NCBI GenBank assembly: GCA_963989385.1 | Contig: OZ022509.1 | Coordinates: 54,107,431-54,171,430, forward strand | Source of the DNA: Ctena decussata | Taxonomy: Eukaryota; Mollusca; Bivalvia; Lucinida; Lucinidae | DNA: 64,000 nucleotides | Direction: 5' to 3' | Shown here: one piece after another, positions 55,114 through 64,000 of the stretch | Position numbering within the stretch: position 1 is the first letter of the stretch | Layout of the letters: every line of letters starts with the position of its first letter | Translations under genes and position numbers: made by a program | Notes under the pieces: generated by a model | What the model was told of the DNA's origin: nothing | The model's input: only the letters and a program-made list of their open reading frames with translations | Databases searched by the model: none

Positions 55114-58100
55114 ATGGATTCAGTGTTTATTACTGAAAATAGTAATGATGATGATTTGTTAACTTGTTTTGATGAAAATGACTGTGACTATGATTTGTCA
55201 ATCCTGTTTCAAACTAATGAGTTTTATACAAATAATGAATATGACAGGTCAACACTTGTTGATCAAAGTATCAGTGACTATGATCTGTCAACCCTGTTTG
55301 ACGAAAGACACGAAACTAATGAGTTTTATACTGACATAACCATTGAAAACAATGTGCATGTTAATAATGTAGATAATGATGTGCATATTAATTTTTCTTC
55401 CATGAGAGCCCAGAGCATGATGAATTTAGGTTTACAGAAGAAAGGTTTTAAAATAGGTCATTTAAATATTCAAGGGATTCAAAATAAAATGGAACAAATT
55501 AATTTACTGTTAAACAGCTCAGAAAATGACATTCAGCTGTTTGGACTTAGTGAAAGCAAGCTGAATGCTAACCACACTAGTGACTTTTTCAAAATCAAGA
55601 ATTATCAACTTTTTCATAAAGATAGAATTGTTTCTGCTGATAGACCTGAGCAAGGTGGAGGAGTTATTGTCTATGTTAAAGATGAAATTAAGTGTGAGAG
55701 AAGGTATGATTTAGAGAGTGTGAATATTGAATGTGTTTGGTTAGAAATTTTTCAACAAAATAGTAGAAGTTTTTTAGTTGGCATCATGTACAGACATCCT
55801 AATGAAACTGTCCGGTGGAATGAATTATTTGACAATCAGTTTGATAAATGTTTAGAATGTGAAAAGGAAATTTACTTGATTGGCAATTTTAATCGTGACT
55901 TGCTACAAGAAAATATAAGAAAACCCTGGCTTGAATATATGGAGTCTTTTGGTCTGAAACAAGTTATTGAGTCCCCTACTAGAGTCACTAATTTTTCCAA
56001 AACATTAATTGATCATATATATTGTAATACCCAAAGTAATATTCTCTCAATAGATGTGCCCATTTTAGGTCTAAGTGATCATTTTCCTATTTTTGTAACT
56101 AGAAAAATTAATTCTAATTCAGTTCACAAAAAGTCTCATTACTCAATTTCATACAGGTCTTTTAAGAATTTTAATGAAGCTGAATTTATCAGTGATTTGG
56201 ATGCAACACCTTGGGATGTAATCAAAATGTTTGATGACACTAACGATATCGTTGAAACCTGGTCTTCTTTATTTTTGGATGTTGTCGATAAGCATCTTCC
56301 TTTAAAACAACATCGTGTAAAACATAAACAGCAACCAAAATGGCTTACTGGTGATATAATTGATGCAATAAAAACAAGAGATAGGTATAAGGCTATTAAC
56401 AATAATGAGCAATATAAAATTTGGCGCAATAAAGTATGTAGTATGATTAAACAATCTAAAAAACTTCAATATTCAGAAATTTTAAATGAAAATGCCAACA
56501 ATCCTGCCAGTGTTTGGAAGTTATTCAAGGAAATAGGTGCAAGTAAGCGTACGGATAACAGTAACATATTTTCATTGAAAATACAGGACAACATCATCGA
56601 AAATCCTCAAGACATTGTAGAAGAATTCAATAGATTTTTGTGACAGTGGCATCAAAAATCAAACAGCCAATAGCTTATTCTAATTTTGATAAGCTGAAAC
56701 AGTTTTGTAATGAGAAAAATCCTGCAAATCATTATTTTTCAATACCACGTATTTCACAGGAAAAAGTGGAAAAATATCTTAAAAACATTGACATTAGTAA
56801 AGCTACAGGTTCAGATAACATTGGACCAAGACTTTTAAAACTTGCAGCACCATTTATTTCAGACAGCCTAAAGCATATTTGTAACCACAGTATAAATAAC
56901 TCAACTTTTCCAGATAAATGGAAAGAGGGTAAAGTAAGACCATTATTTAAAAATGGCTGTAAGGATGACACCAATAATTACAGGCCTATTTCAATTCTGC
57001 CTGTCATATCAAAATTGTTGGAAAAGCATGTGCATGATTCTTGAATGACTTTTTTGACCTCTCATAATTTGCTCCATTCCACACAATCTGGTTTTAGACC
57101 CAATCATTCTTGTGAGACTGCTTTACTACTAATGATCATTAATTTCTCGAAGCCATAAATAACAGTCAGATAATTGGTATGGTCATAGTTGATTTTAGGA
57201 AGGCCTTTGATTTGGTAGATCATATGCTCTTGCTTAAAAAGCTCAGGTACTATAAACTTTCAGCAGAAGCAGTAAAATGGTTTTCTTCTTACCTGCTGAA
57301 TAGGAAACAAAAAGTTGTCATCAACAATACTGAATCAGTGGCAGTAAATATTGTATGTGGCGTGCCCCAAGGGTCTATTTTAGGTCCTTTGTTATTTTTA
57401 TTGTTTATAAATGATTTACCACTTTTTACTAATAATGTTTCAACAGACCTCTATGCTGATGATACCACTCTATTTCAGATTGGTGAGTCTCAAGACTCCA
57501 TTCAACAAAATTTACAGCTGGCTTTACAAAACCTTTCTGAGTGGTGTAAGTTTAATGGAATGTTGTTAAATACTGCAAAAACCAAGGTTATGTTGATTAC
57601 CACTGTGCAGAAACGCCTTCATTTAAATAATAACTGTTTGCACTTAACTTACAATGATGATACTTTGAACACAGTTGAAACTGAAAAAGTTCTAGGTGTG
57701 TATATTGACAACAATTTAACCTGGTCTGTTCATATTGATTTTATTGCTAAAAAGATTTCTTCAAATTTATGGTTGTTATCAAAATTAAAAGAATACCTAT
57801 CAACTGAACATAGAGTACAATTTTACAAAACATATATACAGCCACACATTGACTACTGTTCTTCAATATGGGGTGGAACATCTCAGCATAGCCTTAATAG
57901 AATTTATAGGTTACAAAAAAGGGCTGTAAAAATCATCTTAAATTATGAGTATGATGACATTGCTGTTACTATGGATAATCTTAAAATTTTAAATGTTTAT
58001 GAGCGTGTATTTCTTAGAAAGGCTAAATTTATGTTTAAAATTTCTAAATCTGTCACACCCTCTTACTTAAACCAGATGTTTACAATTAGATCTATGAATG

Positions 58101-58306
58101 AAACTCTTCAGTCCCTTAGATCAACAAGTACATTAAACTTTTTAACCCCAAGACCCCAAAAAGAAATTTTCAAACAAAGTTTAATATATTCCGGACCAGT
58201 CATTTGGAACAACTTGCCAGATTATTTGAAGAGCTTAGAAACTACTGACTCATTTCATAAACAGTGTATTAGGTGGATGAAATCTAATTTATCTATAAAC
58301 CATTAA
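55114..58306 (+). pseudogene. LINE ORF2: endonuclease-reverse transcriptase, broken
   Basis: The first open part (55114-56643) holds an AP-type endonuclease: IGHLNIQG, LSESKLN, IGNFNRDLL and LSDHFPIF. The usual GDFN box reads GNFN, so a catalytic Asp is Asn. A one-base shift at the T run near 56635-56641 moves the frame. The next part carries SDNIGPRLLK and NYRPISILPV of the reverse transcriptase until TGA at 57042-57044. Another shift near 57140-57160 precedes the last open part (to 58306) with DFRKAFDLVDH, GVPQGSILGPLLF and the catalytic YADD. The C-terminus (WNNLPDYLK) is the usual LINE tail. Not active as it stands. Confidence 0.85.
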
Positions 58307-58590
58307 TAATTTTTTTTATTTTTTTTTTCTCATATGAGTTTGTAATTTATGTACACTTTCATGTCAAATATAATTTTTTTTTTCTTTTTTTTTTTTTCTT
58401 TGAATCATATTTCTAGTCAGATGTTTTTGTTTTACATGTGAGAGCTAGTGTGTATGGATATTATAATGTGCATGTTTATCTTTTTGTATAGCTCATCTTC
58501 ATAATTTTTGTTGTTGTCAATAATTGTTAGAAAATTAGTATTAGAGGGCCTCATGGAAGATTAGCTATTGCTAAATGTGTTACCCTCTGA

Positions 58591-58631
<41 letters not shown>

Positions 58632-58768
58632 ATACTGCAATACGGTCTTAGCCATATTGTTACACCTACTCTGAATTACCCTAAAAATACACTTTATCTG
58701 GAACTCTGTATTGTAATCAAGATATTTGGTGACTTCAGACAGGGGATCACATGAGTTTTAGCACTTAC

Positions 58769-58925
58769 TTTTCAGACAAAATCCAAGGAATTGTGACTTG
58801 ATATCATCATGATCTTCTAAGAAAAATTTCCCTGATTCTGATCCCAGATGACTCAGGGAACCATCTGATACTGACGCCGTCAACAAGACAGACTCTTCTC
58901 CTGTATACTCTGCCAGCTGTTCAAC
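58769..58925 (-). CDS. 5' internal exon of the homeodomain gene
   Basis: Seen: acceptor GATTTCGCAG, then GTT GAA CAG CTG on a codon border; 157 bp open; ends AAA A|GTAAGT in phase 1 with a perfect donor. Residues VEQLAEYTGEESVLLTASVS, then LGSESGKFFLEDHDDIKSQF and LGFCLK. I do not recognise a domain. The phase fits the exon at 48276-49217 and, equally, the homeodomain exon and all terminal exons. Confidence 0.72.
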
Positions 58926-59089
58926 CTGCGAAATCACAATTAATGGATTTAAAGTTATTAGCAAACATTTTGGTAAAAAAGAATATTTCATCTATGAAAA
59001 CCTAAAGGAAAATTACCATCAGACTTCTCATAATAATATATCTTCAATTATAAGACGGGGTTTTCCCTTCCCAAATAATCCCAAGAAAC

Positions 59090-61078
59090 TATAGTAGAAC
59101 TTCAATGGCTTGAACCCTGATGGCTCGTTAACCCTGCCTGACTAGAACTCTTTCCTGGGTCCGTAGAGATTACTTTATATAGAAACTAACCCTGGATGGC
59201 TAGAACCAGGGCTCGGGAAATATTGAAAAATGAATTGGTCCAGCTGATGACGTCATCACCTAACTAATTTCCATTGGGAAAAAAATTGATACCTGTCACG
59301 AAAACTAATGACAACAAGCTAAGTCCTATGAATTAATCCCGATTTCCGTACAATGGTCGTACATTGTTGTGTTTGGTGGAGTTCTTGGTTTCAAACATTT
59401 TAAGACGTTTAGCTATGCATGTAAAAGCAAATACAAGACTAGAACGTGTTCGAAGGCAAAGCGGACGTGATAGAAGACATCACACTTGATTGACAGGTGG
59501 ACACGGGAGACAACCTGTTCAAGCACATTGCATTAAAATTGACGGTCATTCCTGTTTATTTGTAAACAATACATAAGTCCTGAGCATTAACTCGCCCAAG
59601 TTATGATGGTTGAACTGTTTAACGTACTCTGAGTACCCAAATTGCATAATTTCCCCTCCACTGCCGCCGAATGGGCCGCGTCGGAAATGTTGACTTACGG
59701 AACGTGTGAAGAGCGTATATTGACTAGCTTCCACCGAAGTATTCGGTTGTCGCTAGGTCGACGTTCATTATCATTCATGTTAGATGCGAACAAGAAAGAC
59801 TGGTCTAACAGATTAGTTGCGCTGGCTGATACGATTGTTAGTCATCTGTGTGTGTACGTAGGTACCTTTAGCCGTCATACAGTTAAAATGACACTGCGTA
59901 CGGCACATGTTTTTACTCACAGCGGCGTCTTTTATCTTTACATCAAAGACAAAACGTGACTGACCCATAAACGAGCAGGTAATTGCATATCAACGCTACC
60001 GTTAGTATTATACCCAATATATAATCGCGTAGACCCTGATCAAAATGCGCTATTTTTGTGCACTGATCGGCATTATTTTCGCAATGGTCTGCATGATGTT
60101 ATGACGATACAACTAGGAAGTTGGTGAAATGGACATTTCAATTTTCATATTTTATAGTTCCATTATTCAAGACATTGTATACATATTTTTACCAGAGAGT
60201 AGACCATAACGCGTCGGGAATAGTGACTATTAATATTAACAATGTTTCTTCGTTTTGAATCTACACTTTTCGCGGGATAGGTTCGTATTCCTAAAGACTC
60301 CATTGCAGACAGTATGGAACATGAAAGACTATCCGTTGTAAGGGCAAATGCAAATATGAATGAACTTCGGACAGACTTTGTCAATACAATCGTCAGTATT
60401 CATCTGTTATGGATACATTCACAAACTTTTGAAGTCGGAATACGCCCTACACATACAGGTCAGTTACAATCTCGCGATCGTGAAAAAAGATGGACACCTT
60501 TCATCCCAAAGCCCAGTCATCGTGATTTTGATAAGTTGTTTTGCAGACTGTCGTAGTAGTATTTCAATTCTCATATCGACGTGCCCCCCGCACCTCAGCG
60601 GAACGAATCCATAGCCGCAGTAACGGGGCGCCGAGCGTCCGTCCATGTCGTAAGAGTGCGCGTCATTATGACACTCCTTATTGACAGGTAGGCGGTCCGA
60701 CATGTGGTTCAGTGCTCCAAACGGACAATCTCGATTGGCCCGTAGGCGGTCTTTTCGTCTGGCTAACACCTGCGTTAATCCGATTAGTTATGACACGTGC
60801 TAGAATTTTAAAGACAGTTGCGATATTTCATACGTCGGGACAAGATCAAACGGCCGTTTGTAACAATTATCAGACGAATCAGAGAAAATTTCCTAAGTAT
60901 TGGGCCAGTATGGGACCGATTTTTTTGGGCTTTGGGCTGTTTCCAATCGGTCCCAATTTCTGAATTTTGGTCTGGGACCGAAAGAAATCCGGTTTTCCCG
61001 AGCCCTGGCTAGAACTACCCTTGGCTAGAACTAATTTTCACGGCCCCAAGCCTGTTCGAGCCAATGAAGTTCTACTGT
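59090..61078. mobile_element. Outer TIR element (GTAGAACTTCAATGGCT ends)
   Basis: Left AGTAGAACTTCAATGGCTTG, right CGAGCCAATGAAGTTCTACT; GGCTAGAAC units lie just inside. Only about 190 bp of it remains outside the nested hAT-like element. Confidence 0.65.
59207..61007. mobile_element. hAT-like element, 1.8 kb, perfect 8-bp duplication
   Basis: Ends CAGGGCTCGGGAAA and TTTCCCGAGCCCTG; the 8-bp flank GCTAGAAC is repeated exactly at 59199-59206 and 61008-61015. Eight-base duplications with CAGGG ends are typical of hAT transposons. The interior has only short open frames with no recognisable transposase, so it is taken as non-autonomous. Its base composition is more GC-rich than the surroundings. 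Confidence 0.85.
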
Positions 61079-61339
61079 AGATACATCTTACAATGGATCT
61101 AGATTCTGGGGATTATTTTGGCAGAGAAAAACCTATCCTATGGCTGAGTAACAGGAGACTTGATTTACATATTTGTGGTAATTTTGGCCCATACACCTAC
61201 ATTCGAAGTGGTCTGACCTTTGCCTTGGCACTTCTGTGTCAGTATACATTGTACATGTATAGGCTCAATTATTTAACGTGTATGGGTTTTCTGCCATTTT
61301 CCTAAAAGGAAAAAAACTGCTGAGACTTCCTGTTTTGTT

Positions 61340-61505
61340 ACCTCTAGACAAAGTAGCACCTCCAAAATTTGGTCAACTCTTAAAGGAAAAAAATTTGCTC
61401 CTATATAGGAGCAAATTCTTTCCCTAAAGAGTTGACCCTCAATGAGAAAGGACACAAAAATGACAATGGCAGGGTTACTTTCCCTGAAAATGTACTCACT
61501 CAACT
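61340..61505. repeat. Foldback AAAGAATTTGCTCC hairpin, family K
   Basis: GGTCAACTCTTAAAGGAAA ... TTTGCTCCTATATAGGAGCAAA ... TTTCCCTAAAGAGTTGACC. Similar hairpins near 1118-1195, 8796-8868, 24592-24660 and 51165-51262. Confidence 0.7.
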
Positions 61506-61524
61506 TTATATTGGAAAACCTTAC

Positions 61525-61786
61525 CATTTGTTGTATCTGGCTCTTGAGAACAGCCTTGAGAATGACTTTAAACCCTGGAATATCTTTGATCACTTGTAGA
61601 TCTGCGACCTGCATTTTGGCGCACTGGACAAGATATACCACAAGATTTTCTTTTTTTTCCTATGGTCAAGACTGATCACTCCCAAATCTATACTGTGGTT
61701 TATTCTGTGACGCTGGATTATTGTTGAAGATGTTTCTTCAATCTGACTGAGACGAACATTAAACTGGCTGGACTCTTCATTCAGAT
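61525..61786 (-). CDS. 5' exon of the homeodomain gene with an apparent frameshift
   Basis: Seen: acceptor TTTATCATTTCAG, then AT CTG AAT GAA in phase 1; donor CAA ATG|GTAAGG on a codon border, matching the next exon. The first part (LNEESSQFNVRLSQIEETSS, LGVISLDHR) is open to an A8 run at about 61651-61658. The second part (LVQCAKMQVADLQVIKD, VILKAVLKSQIQQM) is open in the next frame. One extra A would join them. So this is a sequencing or assembly gap, a true lesion, or two alternative forms: an AG just before TGC GCC AAA (TATCTTGTCCAG) could start a shorter exon in phase 0. No domain recognised. Confidence 0.6.
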
Positions 61787-61819
61787 CTGAAATGATAAAA
61801 AATGATACGAAATAAAATG

Positions 61820-62012
61820 AGCCGCGACATGAGAAAACCAACAAAGTGGTTGTGAGCACACTCAGATCAGCCTGGGCGTCCACCCAGTCTGATCAGGCTT
61901 CGCTGTCCGCACAGAGGTAGCTTAGACCCCAAGCTACCCGATTAGTGCTAAGGGAAGAGTCTAATCAGATGCAGGGTGCACAACCACATTGTTGGTTTTC
62001 TCGTGTCGCAGC
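61820..62012. mobile_element. Family F MITE
   Basis: Left GCGACATGAGAAAACCAACA, right TGTTGGTTTTCTCGTGTCGC; AGATCAGCCTGGGCGTCCAC inside. Starts about 32 bp upstream of the acceptor of the exon at 61525-61786. Confidence 0.75.
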
Positions 62013-62034
62013 TAAAATGATAAAGAGGCCATTC

Positions 62035-62172
62035 CAAGTACTGGAAATAAGAAGGGCTTTCAATGATAATCATGGAATAATTTTCTACATTTTTGCATAA
62101 AAACACACATTATGACCCTTTATTAAAACCGTGAGACAGTTCTAATGAGGGATCACAATGTATGTTTTCATT
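62035..62172. mobile_element. Degenerate family A MITE
   Basis: AATAAGAAGGGC ... CATTATGACCCTTTAT ... GAGGGATCACAATGTATG. Confidence 0.4.
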
Positions 62173-62186
62173 GAAAAATAAGAAGA

Positions 62187-62363
62187 ACAAGACCTGTTAC
62201 TGGGACAGGATAGCTCGCCTGACAGCGCCTTGCCCATCACCTAAAAACTTTAACGTAAAACTTTAACATTTTACTAACACTGACGCCTTTGCCGACGCTG
62301 CCGCTAACGCCGACGCCAGGGGTAGTACAAAAGCTCTTCCTGAACTTCGTTCAGGCGAGCTAA
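62187..62363. mobile_element. Short interspersed repeat, family T
   Basis: Second copy of the sequence at 41037-41211, from ACAAGACCTGTTACTGG to CTTCGTTCAGGCGAGCTAAA. Confidence 0.65.
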
Positions 62364-62475
62364 AAATCTTATGCATGATATGTGCTGGGAATGATTTTGG
62401 TTCTCTATCATGAATTAAATAATGGTGACTGGTGACACATTTTTGCAGTTTACATTTGAATGGATTTCTTGCATA

Positions 62476-62694
62476 CCATAAAGACCCTAAATATTCGGTT
62501 ACACAAGTCTGGGCAAACATTGTAGACCCAGATCAAACTGCTCCTCACGGAGCAGTTTGATCAGGGTCTACAACATTTGCCATTCACTAAGCATCATTTG
62601 GATGCATTATTGTGTGTAAAACCCACTTTCTACGAATTTTCAAACAATAATTGTCAGACTGTCGGGTGTCCAAAATTTTAGGGTCATTACGGTA
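62476..62694. mobile_element. MITE with TACC-ATGACCC ends and shared hairpin core
   Basis: Left ATACCATAAAGACCCTAAA, right TTTTAGGGTCATTACGGTA. Core GCAAACATTGTAGACCC, GCTCCTCACGGAGC hairpin, GGGTCTACAACATTTGCC. Confidence 0.7.
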
Positions 62695-62870
62695 ATGTTT
62701 ATTTGTTCTGCTTTCTGATGGCTGTTCCAGCACAGTAAAGTATTTAAACTGTAAACCAAAGTGAGCCTGCATGTCAGTGATGTCCGGTAACATTGCGCAC
62801 CTAAGACTTTTGATGAACAAATTTGTTTTTAGAAAACAATACACAAATAAAATTTAATGTCAGGTATTAC

Positions 62871-62923
62871 CTTTTCAAACATAAAATAATCAAAAGACTC
62901 AGATTGTAAGCTCACTTCCATAC
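62871..62923 (-). CDS. Possible first coding exon
   Basis: On minus: ACCTCATCACAG, then GT ATG GAA GTG AGC ... TTT GAA AAG|GTAATA. 17 codons from the ATG (MEVSLQSESFDYFMFEK) are open and end on a codon border. The other two frames stop. It could precede the phase-0 form of the 61.6-kb exon or the 58.8-kb exon, but not the phase-1 acceptor at 61786. Weak evidence: short and based on splice signals alone. Confidence 0.25.
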
Positions 62924-63116
62924 CTGTGATGAGGTCCTGATGACCATGTGGGAGATTTGGATTTCATTTCAGGGAGATTGAGTTCTCCATCAGGGAGACT
63001 TTTTGACGGCAACTTTGATGCGCCGTTTCACGTAGTTTACTGTATTTTTTTCTTATTTTGAAATAAAACATGAACTATAGTATAGTTTGTTTAGTTAACT
63101 TTTGAGTTACCACAAC

Positions 63117-63135
63117 CCCCCCCCCCCCCCCCCCC
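63117..63135. repeat. Poly-C run
   Basis: About 20 consecutive C on the plus strand. Confidence 0.9.
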
Positions 63136-63465
63136 ACCTTCCCTCAATACCTCCTTTCTTTAATTATTATAATTCTTTATTTATTATTATATTACTGTTA
63201 TTTATATCATTATTGTCTGGCACAGAATCTAGTTTTTGCAAAAGCTTATACTTGAGATGTAATACAGATTTGTCTCCCTTGAAATTTCTATTTCAGTTAT
63301 CTACTTATCTTCTTTCATAAACAAACATGTTTTGTTTAAAGGTACTCAGAGCTGTTAAAAGTGTATATAACAATGTTCAAATTCTGTTTCTGACACAAAA
63401 CTACCCATGTACCAGACAGAAATATCAAAACTTTCATGTGTAAGTTTTACACCTTAAATTATCAA

Positions 63466-63747
63466 TTGATTGATTGATTGATTTGATGCTTAACGTCCAC
63501 GGTAAAAACAGCTATGGTCATGTTGGGACAGTCAGTTAACCTAACCACACTATTCCTGGGCAGGCTTAGACCTCCTTAGCGGTTAACCAGTACTAAGTGC
63601 ACATACTTTCGCCAGTAACTGACAACTGCCCTTCTTGAATCAGCGGAAGGAGAAATGAAAGTATGTGGCCAAACCGGGTTTCGAACCCAGGACCTCTGAC
63701 TTATGAGTCAAATGCCCTACCGATTGCGCTACGCGGCCCGGCCCTTT
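63466..63747 (-). mobile_element. tRNA-derived SINE S1
   Basis: Minus-strand head with A box TAGCGCAATCGG and B box GGTTCGAAACCC, then the common body and a CAAT-type simple tail. Flanked by AATTATCAA at 63457-63465 and 63748-63756. Confidence 0.87.
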
Positions 63748-64000
63748 AATTATCAAAGTTCCCCAAATATAATATGCACACTTAGGGGAAAATACCTTAC
63801 GGAGTGAGCGACAAGTGAAGACACCGATCAGCCTGCACCTCTGTGCAGTCTAAACAGAGTTTTGCATCTACTGTCTTTGAGTCTAATGGAATCTAAGCAG
63901 TGAAAACTAAAGTCTCTGACTGTATTGCACATGCTTATTTAGTTGTAAAACAGGCCTATCGGCTCTTTTTCACGTGACATATCTTCCTGATACATTTTGT

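Larger units (their letters stand above)
52490..58629 (+). mobile_element. LINE retrotransposon, CR1/L2-like, near full length
   Basis: Two open reading frames (ORF1 with SGNH domain and zinc knuckles; ORF2 with endonuclease and reverse transcriptase), a T-rich 3' UTR, and a 3' end CCCTCTGAAAATAAAGAC followed by TTA repeats. No poly-A tail and no RNase H domain, fitting CR1/L2-type LINEs in the Jockey group (inferred). TGCAATATGGTC at the left and TGCAATACGGTC at the right may be a diverged target duplication. The 5' border is uncertain. Confidence 0.8.

Noticed and set aside
59642..60963. Open frames of 60-105 codons inside the 1.8-kb hAT-like element
   Set aside because: No hAT dimerisation or catalytic motifs; frames overlap on both strands.
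13600..63745. tRNA genes at about 13.65, 35.8 and 63.7 kb
   Set aside because: A and B boxes are present but the heads are fused to a common body and simple tail, so they are SINEs; cloverleaf pairing looks imperfect.

Overview
The window looks like intron-rich, AT-rich animal nuclear DNA, most likely from a mollusc or other spiralian. It has short exons with GT-AG boundaries, C2H2 zinc fingers, a TALE homeodomain, a CR1/L2-like LINE with an SGNH-domain ORF1, tRNA-derived SINEs and dozens of hairpin MITEs. The mollusc assignment is an inference from this texture and is not proven here.

One minus-strand gene appears to fill the window, transcribed from about 61.8 kb (possibly 62.9 kb) down to 0.4 kb. 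Its 5' part has exons at 61525-61786, 58769-58925 and 48276-49217 and a 42-bp cassette at 41834-41875. It is followed by three exons (40690-40853, 40008-40084, 39301-39539) that encode a TALE homeodomain of PKNOX/MEIS type. Downstream is an array of ten candidate 3'-terminal exons at about 38.7, 31.3, 24.2, 23.1, 20.7, 15.0, 8.2, 5.3, 2.4 and 0.4 kb. Nine encode C2H2 fingers (eight with two fingers, one with seven) and one encodes a short finger-less tail. All ten begin after an AG acceptor, in the same splice phase (two bases complete a codon), and each ends in its own stop. The homeodomain module also starts and ends in that phase. The simplest reading is a TALE-homeodomain transcription factor that swaps its zinc-finger C-terminus by alternative terminal exon choice, like Drosophila lola or mod(mdg4) but built on a homeodomain.

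The array shows birth and death of exons. Decayed tandem finger copies lie at 1-400 and 4380-5060, four truncated copies of the 31.3-kb exon lie at 29.5-31.1 kb interleaved with MITEs, and a pseudo-exon lies near 34 kb. In one exon a MITE supplies the stop codon.

The rest is mobile DNA. A LINE (about 52.5-58.63 kb) has an open ORF1 and a broken ORF2. Two truncated, internally inverted LINE copies lie near 22.7 and 44.8 kb. There are SINEs (two families, all on the minus strand), hAT-like elements (one of 1.8 kb with a perfect 8-bp duplication), TTAA-flanked MITEs, TA-flanked MITEs, inverted minisatellites and perfect palindromes. Several MITE families with different ends share the same hairpin core.
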